Shown: positions 6,493 through 12,980 of the stretch, in pieces | Layout of the letters: the number at the start of each line of letters is the position of its first letter | How positions within the stretch are numbered: position 1 is the first letter of the stretch | Origin: Leptospira wolbachii serovar Codice str. CDC | Lineage (GTDB): Bacteria > Spirochaetota > Leptospiria > Leptospirales > Leptospiraceae | NCBI RefSeq assembly: GCF_000332515.2 | Contig: NZ_AOGZ02000012.1 | Location: 1-13,151 of the forward strand | Direction: 5' to 3' | Length of the DNA stretch: 13,151 nt | The notes under the pieces: generated by a model | Database searches by the model: none | What the model was told of the DNA's origin: nothing | Seen by the model: only the letters and a program-made list of their open reading frames with translations | Position numbers and translations under genes: made by a program

Positions 6493-6969
6493 GCAATTGG
6501 TTAAATCTCTTCAAAAAAAATCAGCGCGCAAATTTTCTTAAAGATTCAAAGAGATACAAATAGCGTTTCTCTGAATTATATCTTGGTCTGGTTTTAACGT
6601 TTTGTGCGAGATTCAGGTGATTTAAAGAAAAAAATATGAGTGAAGAGATTTACTTCGCTCTACATTATATTATTTTTTTCACGGTTCCCAAGCTTCATGA
6701 ATGATTGGCGCGCTTTAAAGAAAAACAAATATGAGCGAAAATTTGCGCGCTTGGGATAAGCCCACTTCGTATATCTAACAAATTCAATAGGTAACCAACT
6801 GCAATTAACATCGCCTTACCGCTCGCTCAGGTCCTTATCCACTTCGCCTCAGATTTCTGTGGAAATCTGCTTCTCGTGGGGCCCTCGCTCGGCCTAAAGG
6901 CACATTTCGTGTTACGCTAACGCCTCCTACTGAGGCTCAGCTACACGAAACGTCGGTAAGCCTCTATCG
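6487..6969 (+). mobile_element. non-coding gene cassette, copy 2
   Basis: This 483-bp cassette is nearly identical to 1836-2319, with scattered substitutions and a small rearrangement just 3' of the central hairpin. No ORF is supported. It carries the perfect 14-bp long-range repeat AGCGCGCAAATTTT/AAAATTTGCGCGCT (6523-6536 and 6738-6751), the central hairpin and its own type C attC. The neighbours on both sides differ from those of copy 1, so this is duplication of a single cassette and not of a larger segment. Confidence 0.75.
6638..6679. terminator. terminator-like hairpin, copy 2
   Basis: The stem GAGTGAAG/CTTCGCTC (6638-6645 and 6653-6660, one G.T-type mismatch) keeps the 7-nt loop of copy 1. 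Its lower part is lost because the ATAT on the right arm has changed to TACATTAT. A run of seven T follows near 6673-6679, and A-runs lie upstream. It should be weaker than copy 1 as a terminator. Confidence 0.4.
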
Positions 6970-6975
6970 TTACAC
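6803..6975 (+). repeat. attC-like site R8 (type C, 173 bp)
   Basis: It runs from core AATTAAC (6803-6809) to GTTACAC (6969-6975). The body is nearly identical to R3, including the extra CAGATTTC/GAAATCTG hairpin and the P3 stem TTTCGTGT/ACACGAAA. Identity with R3 ends exactly after GTTA, where the next cassette begins. The 5' arm GTAACCAACTGCAATTAAC pairs with the start of the non-coding cassette at 6486. Confidence 0.85.
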
Positions 6976-7001
6976 GCAATTTTGCAAACTTAACATCTGA
7001 A

Positions 7002-7610
7002 ATGAAAAAAATCTTAACACTGCCTTTTGCGTTATATCTCGCAAGTTGCACTTTTTCAAAACATACTTTCCAGAAAGCAAATACAAATTTCCTTAAGAAA
7101 ATTGATAATTCTTATAATCAGTATGTAATTCACATCGAAAATAAATTTAACGGTAGAAGTAAAAAAAATAGTTTGGGATTATATTCTGGAATTATCGATT
7201 CTTTAAAAAAATGCTCAATACAAAACAAAAGAATTTACCGATACATTGGCTTCTCTAAATTTCTAAATAATTCTTCTGAATCACTACAAATTTTGTCGGA
7301 CGATTATCAAGGAAATCAACCTAAACGAATTGACCTTCATTTAATTTTAGATGATGAAGAATCCGCTGGAGACTTATATAACAATTCTGACCAACTTTCG
7401 AAACATTCTTCATCAAAATACAATTCCAAGAAACTCCACAACTACAACCTATATCACTATTCCATTACTAATCCTTTAATAAATTTTGAATTTATCGAAA
7501 ATATCGAATATGTTGGTCCTAGTTTAAATAACAATGAACCAGAAGAAAATCTTGCTTTTGGAAAGATAATAGGATCAGAACTTTGTGAAGCATTAAAGAA
7601 CATCAATTAA
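7002..7610 (+). CDS. lipoprotein of unknown function
   Basis: This 202-aa protein has a classical lipoprotein signal: MKK, the hydrophobic stretch ILTLPFALYLASC, lipobox L-A-S-C and lipidated Cys16. The mature part is rich in Asn, Ser, Lys and Tyr. It has a segment PKRIDLHLILDDEES near the middle and ends with ENLAFGKIIGSELCEALKNIN. I recognise no domain. It is probably attached to a membrane facing the periplasm, or to the cell surface. The ATG is 32 nt after the crossover without a strong Shine-Dalgarno, and the stop is 11 nt before the next core. No promoter is seen, and the upstream neighbour is the terminator-bearing non-coding cassette, so the source of its transcription is unclear. Confidence 0.7.
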   Translation: MKKILTLPFALYLASCTFSKHTFQKANTNFLKKIDNSYNQYVIHIENKFNGRSKKNSLGLYSGIIDSLKKCSIQNKRIYRYIGFSKFLNNSSESLQILSDDYQGNQPKRIDLHLILDDEESAGDLYNNSDQLSKHSSSKYNSKKLHNYNLYHYSITNPLINFEFIENIEYVGPSLNNNEPEENLAFGKIIGSELCEALKNIN

Positions 7611-7621
7611 AGCAAAACTGC

Positions 7622-7787
7622 GTGTAACATCGCGGAAACGCTTCGCTTCGGCACTTGCGGCCTCGCTTGGCCTGCGGCACATTCCCCTTCTGGCACTCGC
7701 TTGCATACGCAAGCTACGTGACCAGTCCCTAACGTCCCGTTCCGGGACTCAGGGTCGGGGAACGTCGTCTCCGCTCATTCGTTATGC
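7622..7787 (+). repeat. attC-like site R9 (A/B chimera, 166 bp)
   Basis: It runs from core GTGTAAC (7622-7628) to GTTATGC (7781-7787). The outer part is type A (P2 GCGGA/TCCGC, mini hairpin GCC-tgc-GGC). The inner part is type B (P4 CTTGC/GCAAG, P5 CCC-TAAC-GTCCCG/CGGGAC-TCA-GGG). P3 is a third version, TTCCCC/GGGGAA. The 5' arm GCAAAACTGCGTGTAAC pairs with the start of cassette C9 (6969 onward) over 17 positions with only the A.C mismatch. Confidence 0.85.
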
Positions 7788-7820
7788 GAAATGCCTAAAA
7801 AATAAAAAGGAAATAATAAA

Positions 7821-8438
7821 ATGCCCCCAAAACTTGAAAATTTTCTTCCCATAACTGCAACAATAGCTGTAACAATCTTTGTTGCAAAAGAAATAATTGA
7901 ATATTTCAAAAGAAAAAAAAACGATAAGAACAAATTAAATGCAATTAAGAATTTTCTAGGTCAAGAAATACACCAATTGTCTTATGATATTCGAAATTCA
8001 TCGTTTATTCTTTCCAACTATATTGACACATTTCGAAATTTTAAGAATTTATCATATGAAATAGTTACGTTAAAAAATGATAAATATCAGTTTAGGGTAG
8101 CAGACGAAACGAGTGAACATTTTTCCTCTTCAACCTTCCCAACATTTTCTAACATCTGGTATGAAAAAACTGCTCTGTTGATAGCTGAATTAGATTTTAA
8201 ATTATTTCAAGAAATTCAAAAGTTTTACAATGATACTTTAGATTTCAAACATAAACAAGAATTGATAATAGAAACTTTAACTCACAATTCTCCAACATTT
8301 AATGAGGAACAAATAATCGAATATTTCGAAATGACTTCTGAAGAAAATAAAGAATATTTAGATGCCGCTTATAAAATTTATAATAGAGTTACAGGAGAAA
8401 AAATCATATGGCCATCAAAGGGAAAATCTAATAAATAA
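7821..8438 (+). CDS. membrane-anchored protein of unknown function
   Basis: This 205-aa protein has one N-terminal membrane segment (about residues 9-27, FLPITATIAVTIFVAKEII). A basic stretch FKRKKNDKNK follows, which by the positive-inside rule places the rest in the cytoplasm. The soluble part appears mostly helical, with charged blocks such as HKQELIIETLTH and MTSEENKEYLDAAYKIYNRV. I recognise no catalytic motif. An AGGA (7808-7811) lies 9 nt before the ATG, and the start is 39 nt after the crossover. The stop is 13 nt before the next core. Such small one-TM proteins are common in accessory regions; a partner or effector role would be a guess. Confidence 0.7.
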   Translation: MPPKLENFLPITATIAVTIFVAKEIIEYFKRKKNDKNKLNAIKNFLGQEIHQLSYDIRNSSFILSNYIDTFRNFKNLSYEIVTLKNDKYQFRVADETSEHFSSSTFPTFSNIWYEKTALLIAELDFKLFQEIQKFYNDTLDFKHKQELIIETLTHNSPTFNEEQIIEYFEMTSEENKEYLDAAYKIYNRVTGEKIIWPSKGKSNK

Positions 8439-8451
8439 ATTAGGCACTATC

Positions 8452-8616
8452 GCATAACAGCGACTTACCGCTTCGCTTCGGCACAAGGCCTCGCTCGGGC
8501 TACGCCAAATTCCCCTTCTGGCATTCGCCTTGCTTGCGCAAGCTACATGCCAGTCCCTAACGTCCCGTATCCGGGACTCAGGGTCGGGGAACTTCGGTAA
8601 GTCTAGTTCGTTATCC
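8452..8616 (+). repeat. attC-like site R10 (mixed type, 165 bp)
   Basis: It runs from core GCATAAC (8452-8458) to GTTATCC (8610-8616). P2 is ACTTACCG/CGGTAAGT, where both strands have changed relative to ACTAACCG/CGGTTAGT. The mini hairpin is GGC-tac-GCC, P3 is TTCCCC/GGGGAA as in R9, and the apical parts are type B. The 5' arm GGCACTATCGCATAAC carries one bulged A, after which pairing with the start of cassette C10 and the A.C mismatch are restored. Confidence 0.85.
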
Positions 8617-8628
8617 GCAATGGCAAAA

Positions 8629-8657
8629 TTGTATTTACTTTAATAATAAGTTATAAT
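8629..8657 (+). promoter_or_regulatory. promoter of the restriction-modification operon
   Basis: A consensus -10 box TATAAT (8652-8657) lies 17 bp after TTGTAT (8629-8634), which matches four of six -35 positions. Transcription would start near 8664, giving a leader of about 12 nt before the ATG at 8676. It lies within the cassette, so the operon carries its own promoter. No inverted repeat typical of a C-protein box is seen, and no controller gene is present. Confidence 0.6.
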
Positions 8658-8675
8658 ACCCTTCAATGTGACATA

Positions 8676-10163
8676 ATGAAAAGCCTTGAGAAAATTGATA
8701 AAAGCCGAATATTGGTCTCTTCAGCAACTCAAAAAGTTGAGAAATCCAACTTAGGTCAATTTTTTACTCCTTTCTCAACAGCCACTTTCATGGCCTCTTT
8801 ATTTTCAAATCTTTCCGAAGACAACCTTTCTCTCTTAGATCCAGGTGCAGGGATTGGCTCTCTAACATCATCATTTATAGAGCAGTATTTCGAAAAAAAT
8901 CCAAACGGAAAATTAAATATCGATGCAATTGAGTTAGATACTAAGTTTATTTCAACTCTACAGGACAATCTTAATCTATATGAGAAAGATAACTTAAATC
9001 TTAATATTTTTAATGCTGATTTTATTGAAGATTGTTGCCTGGGTCGTTTACGAAACTTAGAAAATTATTATTCTAACATTATCATAAATCCCCCTTATAA
9101 AAAAATAAATAGCCTTTCGAAGTATAAACCGTTGTTGAAATCTCTCGATCTTGATACTGTGAATCTCTATTCAGCATTTATGCTTTTATCGATAAGCAAG
9201 CTTAAAGAGAACGGTGAGCTTGTAGGAATAATCCCAAGAAGTTTTTGCAACGGTGTCTATTATAAATCATTTCGCAAATTTTTGCTAGAGAATACTATGA
9301 TAAGACAAATACATCTGATAAACTCTAGAAGATCTGCTTTTGGAGACGATGATGTTTTACAAGAGAATGTTATTCTTCATCTAGTTAGAAAATCAAAGCA
9401 AACATCATTAACTAATAAAATAAAAATTTCACATACGAATTTAGCGGACTTCTCTGAAATTTCAGTGAAAAACTATAGCTATCAGGATATAATTAAAGAA
9501 AATGATCAAGATTTGGTTATTCATATTCCTAATCTCGATTACAAAGTCTCCGATGTAGATTTTAAAAAATTTACTTTACCGGATTTAAATTTAATGGTTT
9601 CGACTGGTCCGGTTGTAGATTTTAGATTAAAAAACCTGCTTTCAAATACCCCGTCAGATTCTAAAATACCTTTATTATATCCTTCTCACTTTTCGAAATT
9701 TCAAATCCAATGGCCTCTGCCAAATTTTAAAAAATATAACTATATCGAATCAAATTCTTCAACAACTAAATTACTTTACCCTAAAGGAAATTATGTTTTA
9801 GTAAAAAGGTTCTCTTCAAAGGAAGAAAAACGACGTATCTCTGCTTGTTTATTATTGGCAGAAGATTTCGACTTTCCACTATTCGGATTCGAAAACCATT
9901 TAAATGTTTTTCATATGAATAAATCAGGACTTTCTATCGAAATCTGCTACGGACTAATGAGCTATTTAAATTCAACTTATGTAGATAATTTTTTTAGACA
10001 ATTTAGTGGTCATACTCAAGTAAATGCTTCTGACCTCCGAAAGATTCCGTATCCTTCACTAGAATTTCTTTCGGAAATGGGTGTATGGGCAGAAAAAAAT
10101 CACGAAAATATCAACACAGAACTTATTGATATTTATCTAAATACTATCTCAAATGCATGTTAA
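8676..10163 (+). CDS. BsuBI/PstI-type adenine-N6 DNA methyltransferase
   Basis: This 495-aa methyltransferase is the modification half of a type II system. It would transfer a methyl group from S-adenosylmethionine to an adenine in the recognition site, and is expected to act on CTGCAG if it shares the specificity of M.BsuBI and M.PstI, which are of similar length. Visible motifs in order: motif X GQFFTP (27-32), motif I LLDPGAGIG (53-61, AdoMet binding), IELD (85-88), NADF (113-116) and motif IV NPPY (138-141, catalytic). The C-terminal half (about 290-470) is the likely target-recognition region. Its end overlaps the nuclease start by 11 nt, so the two are translationally coupled with the methyltransferase first. 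The ATG follows the cassette promoter; no strong Shine-Dalgarno is visible. Confidence 0.85.
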   Translation: MKSLEKIDKSRILVSSATQKVEKSNLGQFFTPFSTATFMASLFSNLSEDNLSLLDPGAGIGSLTSSFIEQYFEKNPNGKLNIDAIELDTKFISTLQDNLNLYEKDNLNLNIFNADFIEDCCLGRLRNLENYYSNIIINPPYKKINSLSKYKPLLKSLDLDTVNLYSAFMLLSISKLKENGELVGIIPRSFCNGVYYKSFRKFLLENTMIRQIHLINSRRSAFGDDDVLQENVILHLVRKSKQTSLTNKIKISHTNLADFSEISVKNYSYQDIIKENDQDLVIHIPNLDYKVSDVDFKKFTLPDLNLMVSTGPVVDFRLKNLLSNTPSDSKIPLLYPSHFSKFQIQWPLPNFKKYNYIESNSSTTKLLYPKGNYVLVKRFSSKEEKRRISACLLLAEDFDFPLFGFENHLNVFHMNKSGLSIEICYGLMSYLNSTYVDNFFRQFSGHTQVNASDLRKIPYPSLEFLSEMGVWAEKNHENINTELIDIYLNTISNAC

Positions 10164-11091
10164 ATTAGAACAAGCTTTACAAATTTTAAAAGACCTGCGT
10201 CTTCCTTCGGCGCAGATAAACGAAAGATCTGCTCTTTGCTTACTTGCACTCACGGATATTCAACCAGATTCTGATTGGAAAGATGCAAAACAAAGATTAA
10301 TTGGGGTTACACCAATAATGGAATTTGCGAAAGAAAAGTATGATAAACTTTATGCCCCTAATTCCAGGGAGACTTTTCGAAGATTTACATTACATCAATT
10401 TGTTGAAGCTGGAATTGCTGAATACAATCCAGATGATTTAAGTAGACCTACCAATAGTCCAAAAGCAGTTTACCATATCTCTAGTCTTATTCTTGAAATA
10501 GTAAAAGAATTCGGTAACAATAAATATAATAATCTTCTAAATATTTTTTTCCAAAACCAGCAAGGTTTGCTAGATAAATACGCGATGGCTAGAGATGAAC
10601 ATCGAGTTCCTATTGTCATTGACGGAAAAATAAGCTTAACCTTATCTCCTGGAGAACACAGTAATCTTATTAAAAAGATTATTTTTGATTTATCCGCATT
10701 ATTTTTAGCGGGCTCGAGACTAGTTTACGTTGGAGATACAGAATCCAAATGGGGATATTGTGATAAAAATCTTTGTGAAAAACTGGGTATTCAATATGAA
10801 ACTCACGGGAAAATGCCGGATGTCATTTTATATCTCGAAGAAAAAAACTGGCTTTGTCTAATTGAAGCCGTTACAAGTCATGGCCCAATCGATAGTAAAC
10901 GCTATCTTGAATTACAAGAACTCTTCGGAAAAAAGGAATATGAATTAGTATTCATTACTGCCTTTCCAGATAAGAAAATACTTAACAAGTATATTAAGGA
11001 CATTGCCTGGGAAACTGAAGTTTGGTTAGCAGATCACCCTACACATATGATACATTTTAATGGGGACAAATTCATAGGCCCGTACCAATAG
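10153..11091 (+). CDS. BsuBI/PstI-family type II restriction endonuclease
   Basis: This 312-aa protein matches the BsuBI/PstI restriction endonuclease family in length and pattern. The N-terminal part (to about 140) resembles the winged-helix specificity domain of the family. The C-terminal nuclease half has LAGSRLVYVGDTESKWGY (186-203), then MPDVIL with Asp223 and WLCLIEAV with Glu238, which fit a PD-(D/E)xK-type active site, followed by the family signature TSHGPIDSKR (241-250). Known members cut CTGCAG as homodimers; target identity here is inferred from family only. It begins inside the methyltransferase gene (11-nt overlap), and its stop lies 7 nt before the attC core, so one cassette holds the complete system. 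The frame is intact and the active-site residues are present. Confidence 0.85.
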   Translation: MHVKLEQALQILKDLRLPSAQINERSALCLLALTDIQPDSDWKDAKQRLIGVTPIMEFAKEKYDKLYAPNSRETFRRFTLHQFVEAGIAEYNPDDLSRPTNSPKAVYHISSLILEIVKEFGNNKYNNLLNIFFQNQQGLLDKYAMARDEHRVPIVIDGKISLTLSPGEHSNLIKKIIFDLSALFLAGSRLVYVGDTESKWGYCDKNLCEKLGIQYETHGKMPDVILYLEEKNWLCLIEAVTSHGPIDSKRYLELQELFGKKEYELVFITAFPDKKILNKYIKDIAWETEVWLADHPTHMIHFNGDKFIGPYQ

Positions 11092-11098
11092 CCACTGC

Positions 11099-11262
11099 GG
11101 ATAACAGCATCTAACCGCTTCGCTTCGGGACGAGCCCTCGCTTGGGCTGCGCCACATAGGCTTCTGGCACTCCCCTTGCCTTCGCAAGTGTCGTGACCAG
11201 TCCCTAACGTCCCGTTCCGGGACTCAGGGCCAGCCTACGTCGGTTAGCCTAGTTCGTTATAC
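11099..11262 (+). repeat. attC-like site R11 (type B, 164 bp)
   Basis: It runs from core GGATAAC (11099-11105) to GTTATAC (11256-11262). P2 is CTAACCG/CGGTTAG, the mini hairpin GGC-tgc-GCC, P3 TAGGCT/AGCCTA, and P4 and P5 are as in R5. The 5' arm GCCACTGCGGATAAC pairs with the start of the 2.65-kb restriction-modification cassette (8610 onward), with only the A.C mismatch, across the longest cassette in the window. Confidence 0.85.
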
Positions 11263-11343
11263 GCAAGTTGCTAAAATCTAACTTTTCCTTTAAAATTTAG
11301 CCTAGATTAAGAAATAAAATAGGAAATGCCCGAAAATTTAGTA

Positions 11344-11375
11344 GATATATGATAGCATATTTGATATCATATATC
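11344..11375 (+). promoter_or_regulatory. operator: perfect 11-bp inverted repeat before PIN toxin
   Basis: GATATATGATA (11344-11354) and TATCATATATC (11365-11375) are perfect inverted copies separated by 10 bp and end one base before the GTG start. Their symmetry and spacing suit paired ribbon-helix-helix dimers, so this is the likely site of autorepression by the antitoxin at 11807. A -10-like TATCAT (11365-11370) inside the right arm would put the transcript start at the GTG. No good -35 box is seen. Confidence 0.65.
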
Positions 11376-11376
11376 T

Positions 11377-11814
11377 GTGCGGGTAACTATTGATACAAAC
11401 GTCTTATATCAAGCTCTAAGAGATAGTAGAGGTGCTTCACATTTTATACTAGCTTTAGTCGAAAACAGGAAAATTGAATTAGCTCTATCAACACCAGTTT
11501 TTATAGAATATTCGGATGTTTTACTTAGAGATAAGTCAATATCTGATTTAGGCTTATCTAAAAAGGAAATTAATCTTGTCTTGGATTTCCTTGCTTTGGT
11601 GGCTACGCCTTTTTCTATTAACTATTTACTAAGACCTAATCTTGGGGACGAAAACGACAACCTTTTTGTTGAACTTGCTTTTGCAAGTAACAGTCGATAC
11701 CTAATTACTTCAAATATTAAAGATTTTAACCAAAATAAAGATCTAAAATTTGATTCCTTTAAAGTTATTACTCCCACAGATTTCACTAAATTTTGGAGAT
11801 TAAATTATGAATAA
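11377..11814 (+). CDS. PIN-domain toxin (putative ribonuclease)
   Basis: This 145-aa PIN-domain protein is of the group often annotated as the PIN-family toxin component of toxin-antitoxin systems. PIN toxins are Mg2+-dependent RNases. Acidic active-site candidates: Asp6 in VTIDTNVL, Glu44 in FIEYSDVL, Asp94 in GDENDNLF, and Asp116 in TSNIKDF near the end strand LITSNIKDF. The GTG start is chosen because the operator ends immediately upstream and the family begins M-x-V-T-I-D-T-N. The stop overlaps the antitoxin start by 8 nt. Toxin-first order is less usual for PIN systems. The cassette has its own regulatory region in a 120-nt leader, in line with a self-contained addiction module. Confidence 0.8.
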   Translation: MRVTIDTNVLYQALRDSRGASHFILALVENRKIELALSTPVFIEYSDVLLRDKSISDLGLSKKEINLVLDFLALVATPFSINYLLRPNLGDENDNLFVELAFASNSRYLITSNIKDFNQNKDLKFDSFKVITPTDFTKFWRLNYE

Positions 11815-12076
11815 AAAAAATGTGCTCACCATTCGTATTCCAGAAGATCTTAAAGAAAGAATTGAAAAAACTGCTGCGACACAAGGTGTTTCTCTTAATC
11901 AATTTGCTTTATATGCTTTTACAAGAGGCATCAGCGATATTGACACTGCTAACTTTTTCAAAAAACGCATTCAAGGAAAAACTAATGAATCAATTGAAGA
12001 CGGATTTAAGAAAGTTATGGGGAAAGTCGGAAAGAAAGATAAAGTTCCTACGCGTAGACTAACTCTAGTTCTATAG
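11807..12076 (+). CDS. ribbon-helix-helix antitoxin
   Basis: This 89-aa protein has a ribbon-helix-helix fold at its N-terminus: the strand VLTIRIPEDL, helix A KERIEKTAATQG, the turn VSLNQ, and helix B FALYAFTRGIS. CopG/HicB-type antitoxins of this form bind inverted-repeat operators as dimers and use a disordered C-terminal tail to block the toxin. The tail here (residues about 50-89) is basic and Lys-rich. It overlaps the PIN toxin by 8 nt, which implies translational coupling. The stop is 11 nt before the attC core. Both partners are intact, the only complete toxin-antitoxin pair in the window. Confidence 0.8.
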   Translation: MNKKNVLTIRIPEDLKERIEKTAATQGVSLNQFALYAFTRGISDIDTANFFKKRIQGKTNESIEDGFKKVMGKVGKKDKVPTRRLTLVL

Positions 12077-12087
12077 TAGCAACCAGC

Positions 12088-12249
12088 GTATAACAGCGTG
12101 GAAACGCTGCGCTTCGACACGTACGGCCTCGCTTGGGCTGCGCCACATTCCTCTCCGTCACGCTTCTCGCTCCGCAAGAAGACGCGCCGACGCTAACGCC
12201 TCTCCGAGGCTCAGCTACGAGGAACGTCGTCTCCACTAGTTCGTTATGC
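12088..12249 (+). repeat. attC-like site R12 (type A, 162 bp)
   Basis: It runs from core GTATAAC (12088-12094) to GTTATGC (12243-12249). P2 is GTGGA/TCCAC as in R7, the mini hairpin GGC-tgc-GCC, P3 TTCCTC/GAGGAA, and the apical stem GCCTC-tcc-GAGGC within TAAC/TCA. The 5' arm GCAACCAGCGTATAAC pairs with the start of the PIN cassette (11256 onward), with mismatches at positions 10 and 11 only. Minus-strand ORFs through this site are artefacts shared with R7. Confidence 0.85.
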
Positions 12250-12352
12250 GTAATGACCTAATTGTATGCCTCAGGACATGGGTAACAGAAATATTAAAGA
12301 AAAGGGAAAATTAGAATTTCTTAACTTTTACCATTGTGCCAGAAAACAGAAC

Positions 12353-12390
12353 TTGACTTATGCATAGAAAATAATAGAATTATGCATAAG
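12353..12390 (+). promoter_or_regulatory. vapBC promoter and operator
   Basis: TTGACT (12353-12358) and TAGAAT (12375-12380) are separated by 16 bp, a good sigma-70-type promoter. The inverted repeat CTTATGCATA/TATGCATAAG (12357-12366 and 12381-12390) brackets the -10 and ends at the ATG, consistent with VapBC autoregulation. Transcription would start 3-4 nt before the ATG, so the mRNA is nearly leaderless. The promoter looks intact although both genes downstream are broken. Confidence 0.65.
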
Positions 12391-12585
12391 ATGAGAACAA
12401 CAATAGATATACCAGAAGAGTTAGTTTTAGAAGCGATGAAACTTACTCATATAAAAACTAACGCGTAGACTGTAATTAAAGAAGGTTTAAATACATTAAT
12501 TAGGAAAGAAAAGTTGAAAAACCTGAAAAATTTCAAAGGAACCATCGATCTTGATATAAATCTTAATGAATTAAGAAAAAGATGA
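12391..12585 (+). pseudogene. vapB: VapB-like antitoxin with in-frame stop
   Basis: The frame starts MRTTIDIPEELVLEAMKLTH, the typical start of VapB antitoxins with an MRTTIDI strand. It meets a TAG at 12466 (codon 26) and then continues in the same frame with T-V-I-K-E-G-L-N-T-L-I-R-K and a toxin-binding tail containing GTIDLDINLNELRKR. The TAG probably replaced a CAG codon through one C-to-T change. Without it the protein would have 64 residues, normal for the family. Its stop overlaps the VapC ATG as ATGA. Confidence 0.75.
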
Positions 12586-12973
12586 ATCAAGTTTTATTAG
12601 ATTCTTCCGTTTGGATCGAATATTTTAGAAATTCTAATTCCAAAGTCTCTTCAGAGGTTGATAAATTGATCGATATAGGAAATATTTTTACAAATCAATT
12701 AATTTTGACTGAAATAATTCCATATCTTAAAGTCAAAAAACAAAATCAATTAATTCAAATACTGGAATCAATTGAAAGTTTTGAAATAGTCTATAGATTG
12801 GAAACAAATTAATCGAATTTCAGATAACAAACCTCAAACACGGAATCAATAAAATTGGCATTCCGGATTTACTGATTCTTCAAAATACTATTCAAAACCA
12901 ATGCACTCTATTCACTTTGGATAAACATTTCAAACTAATGAGCAAAGTCCATAAGCTTGATCTTTATACGTAG
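12582..12973 (+). pseudogene. vapC: VapC-like PIN toxin, frameshifted
   Basis: The first frame (12582-12812, 76 aa) carries the N-terminal PIN half: VLLDSSVWIEYFR with Asp7 and ILTEIIPYL with Glu44. It then runs into a stop at 12810. The C-terminal half is read in another frame from about 12806 to the TAG at 12971: IEFQITNLKHGINKIGIPD, then LFTLDKHFKLM, which hold the remaining acidic residues. A small insertion or deletion near 12790-12812 separates the halves. VapC toxins cleave tRNA or rRNA; this copy should be inactive. The end is 7 nt before the attC core, as expected for the original gene. Confidence 0.8.
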
Positions 12974-12980
12974 ACTCTAC

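Noticed and set aside
8756..8968. 70-aa minus-strand ORF
   Set aside because: It is antisense to the methyltransferase motif I region.
11820..12062. 80-aa + strand ORF
   Set aside because: It is a shifted frame inside the ribbon-helix-helix antitoxin gene.
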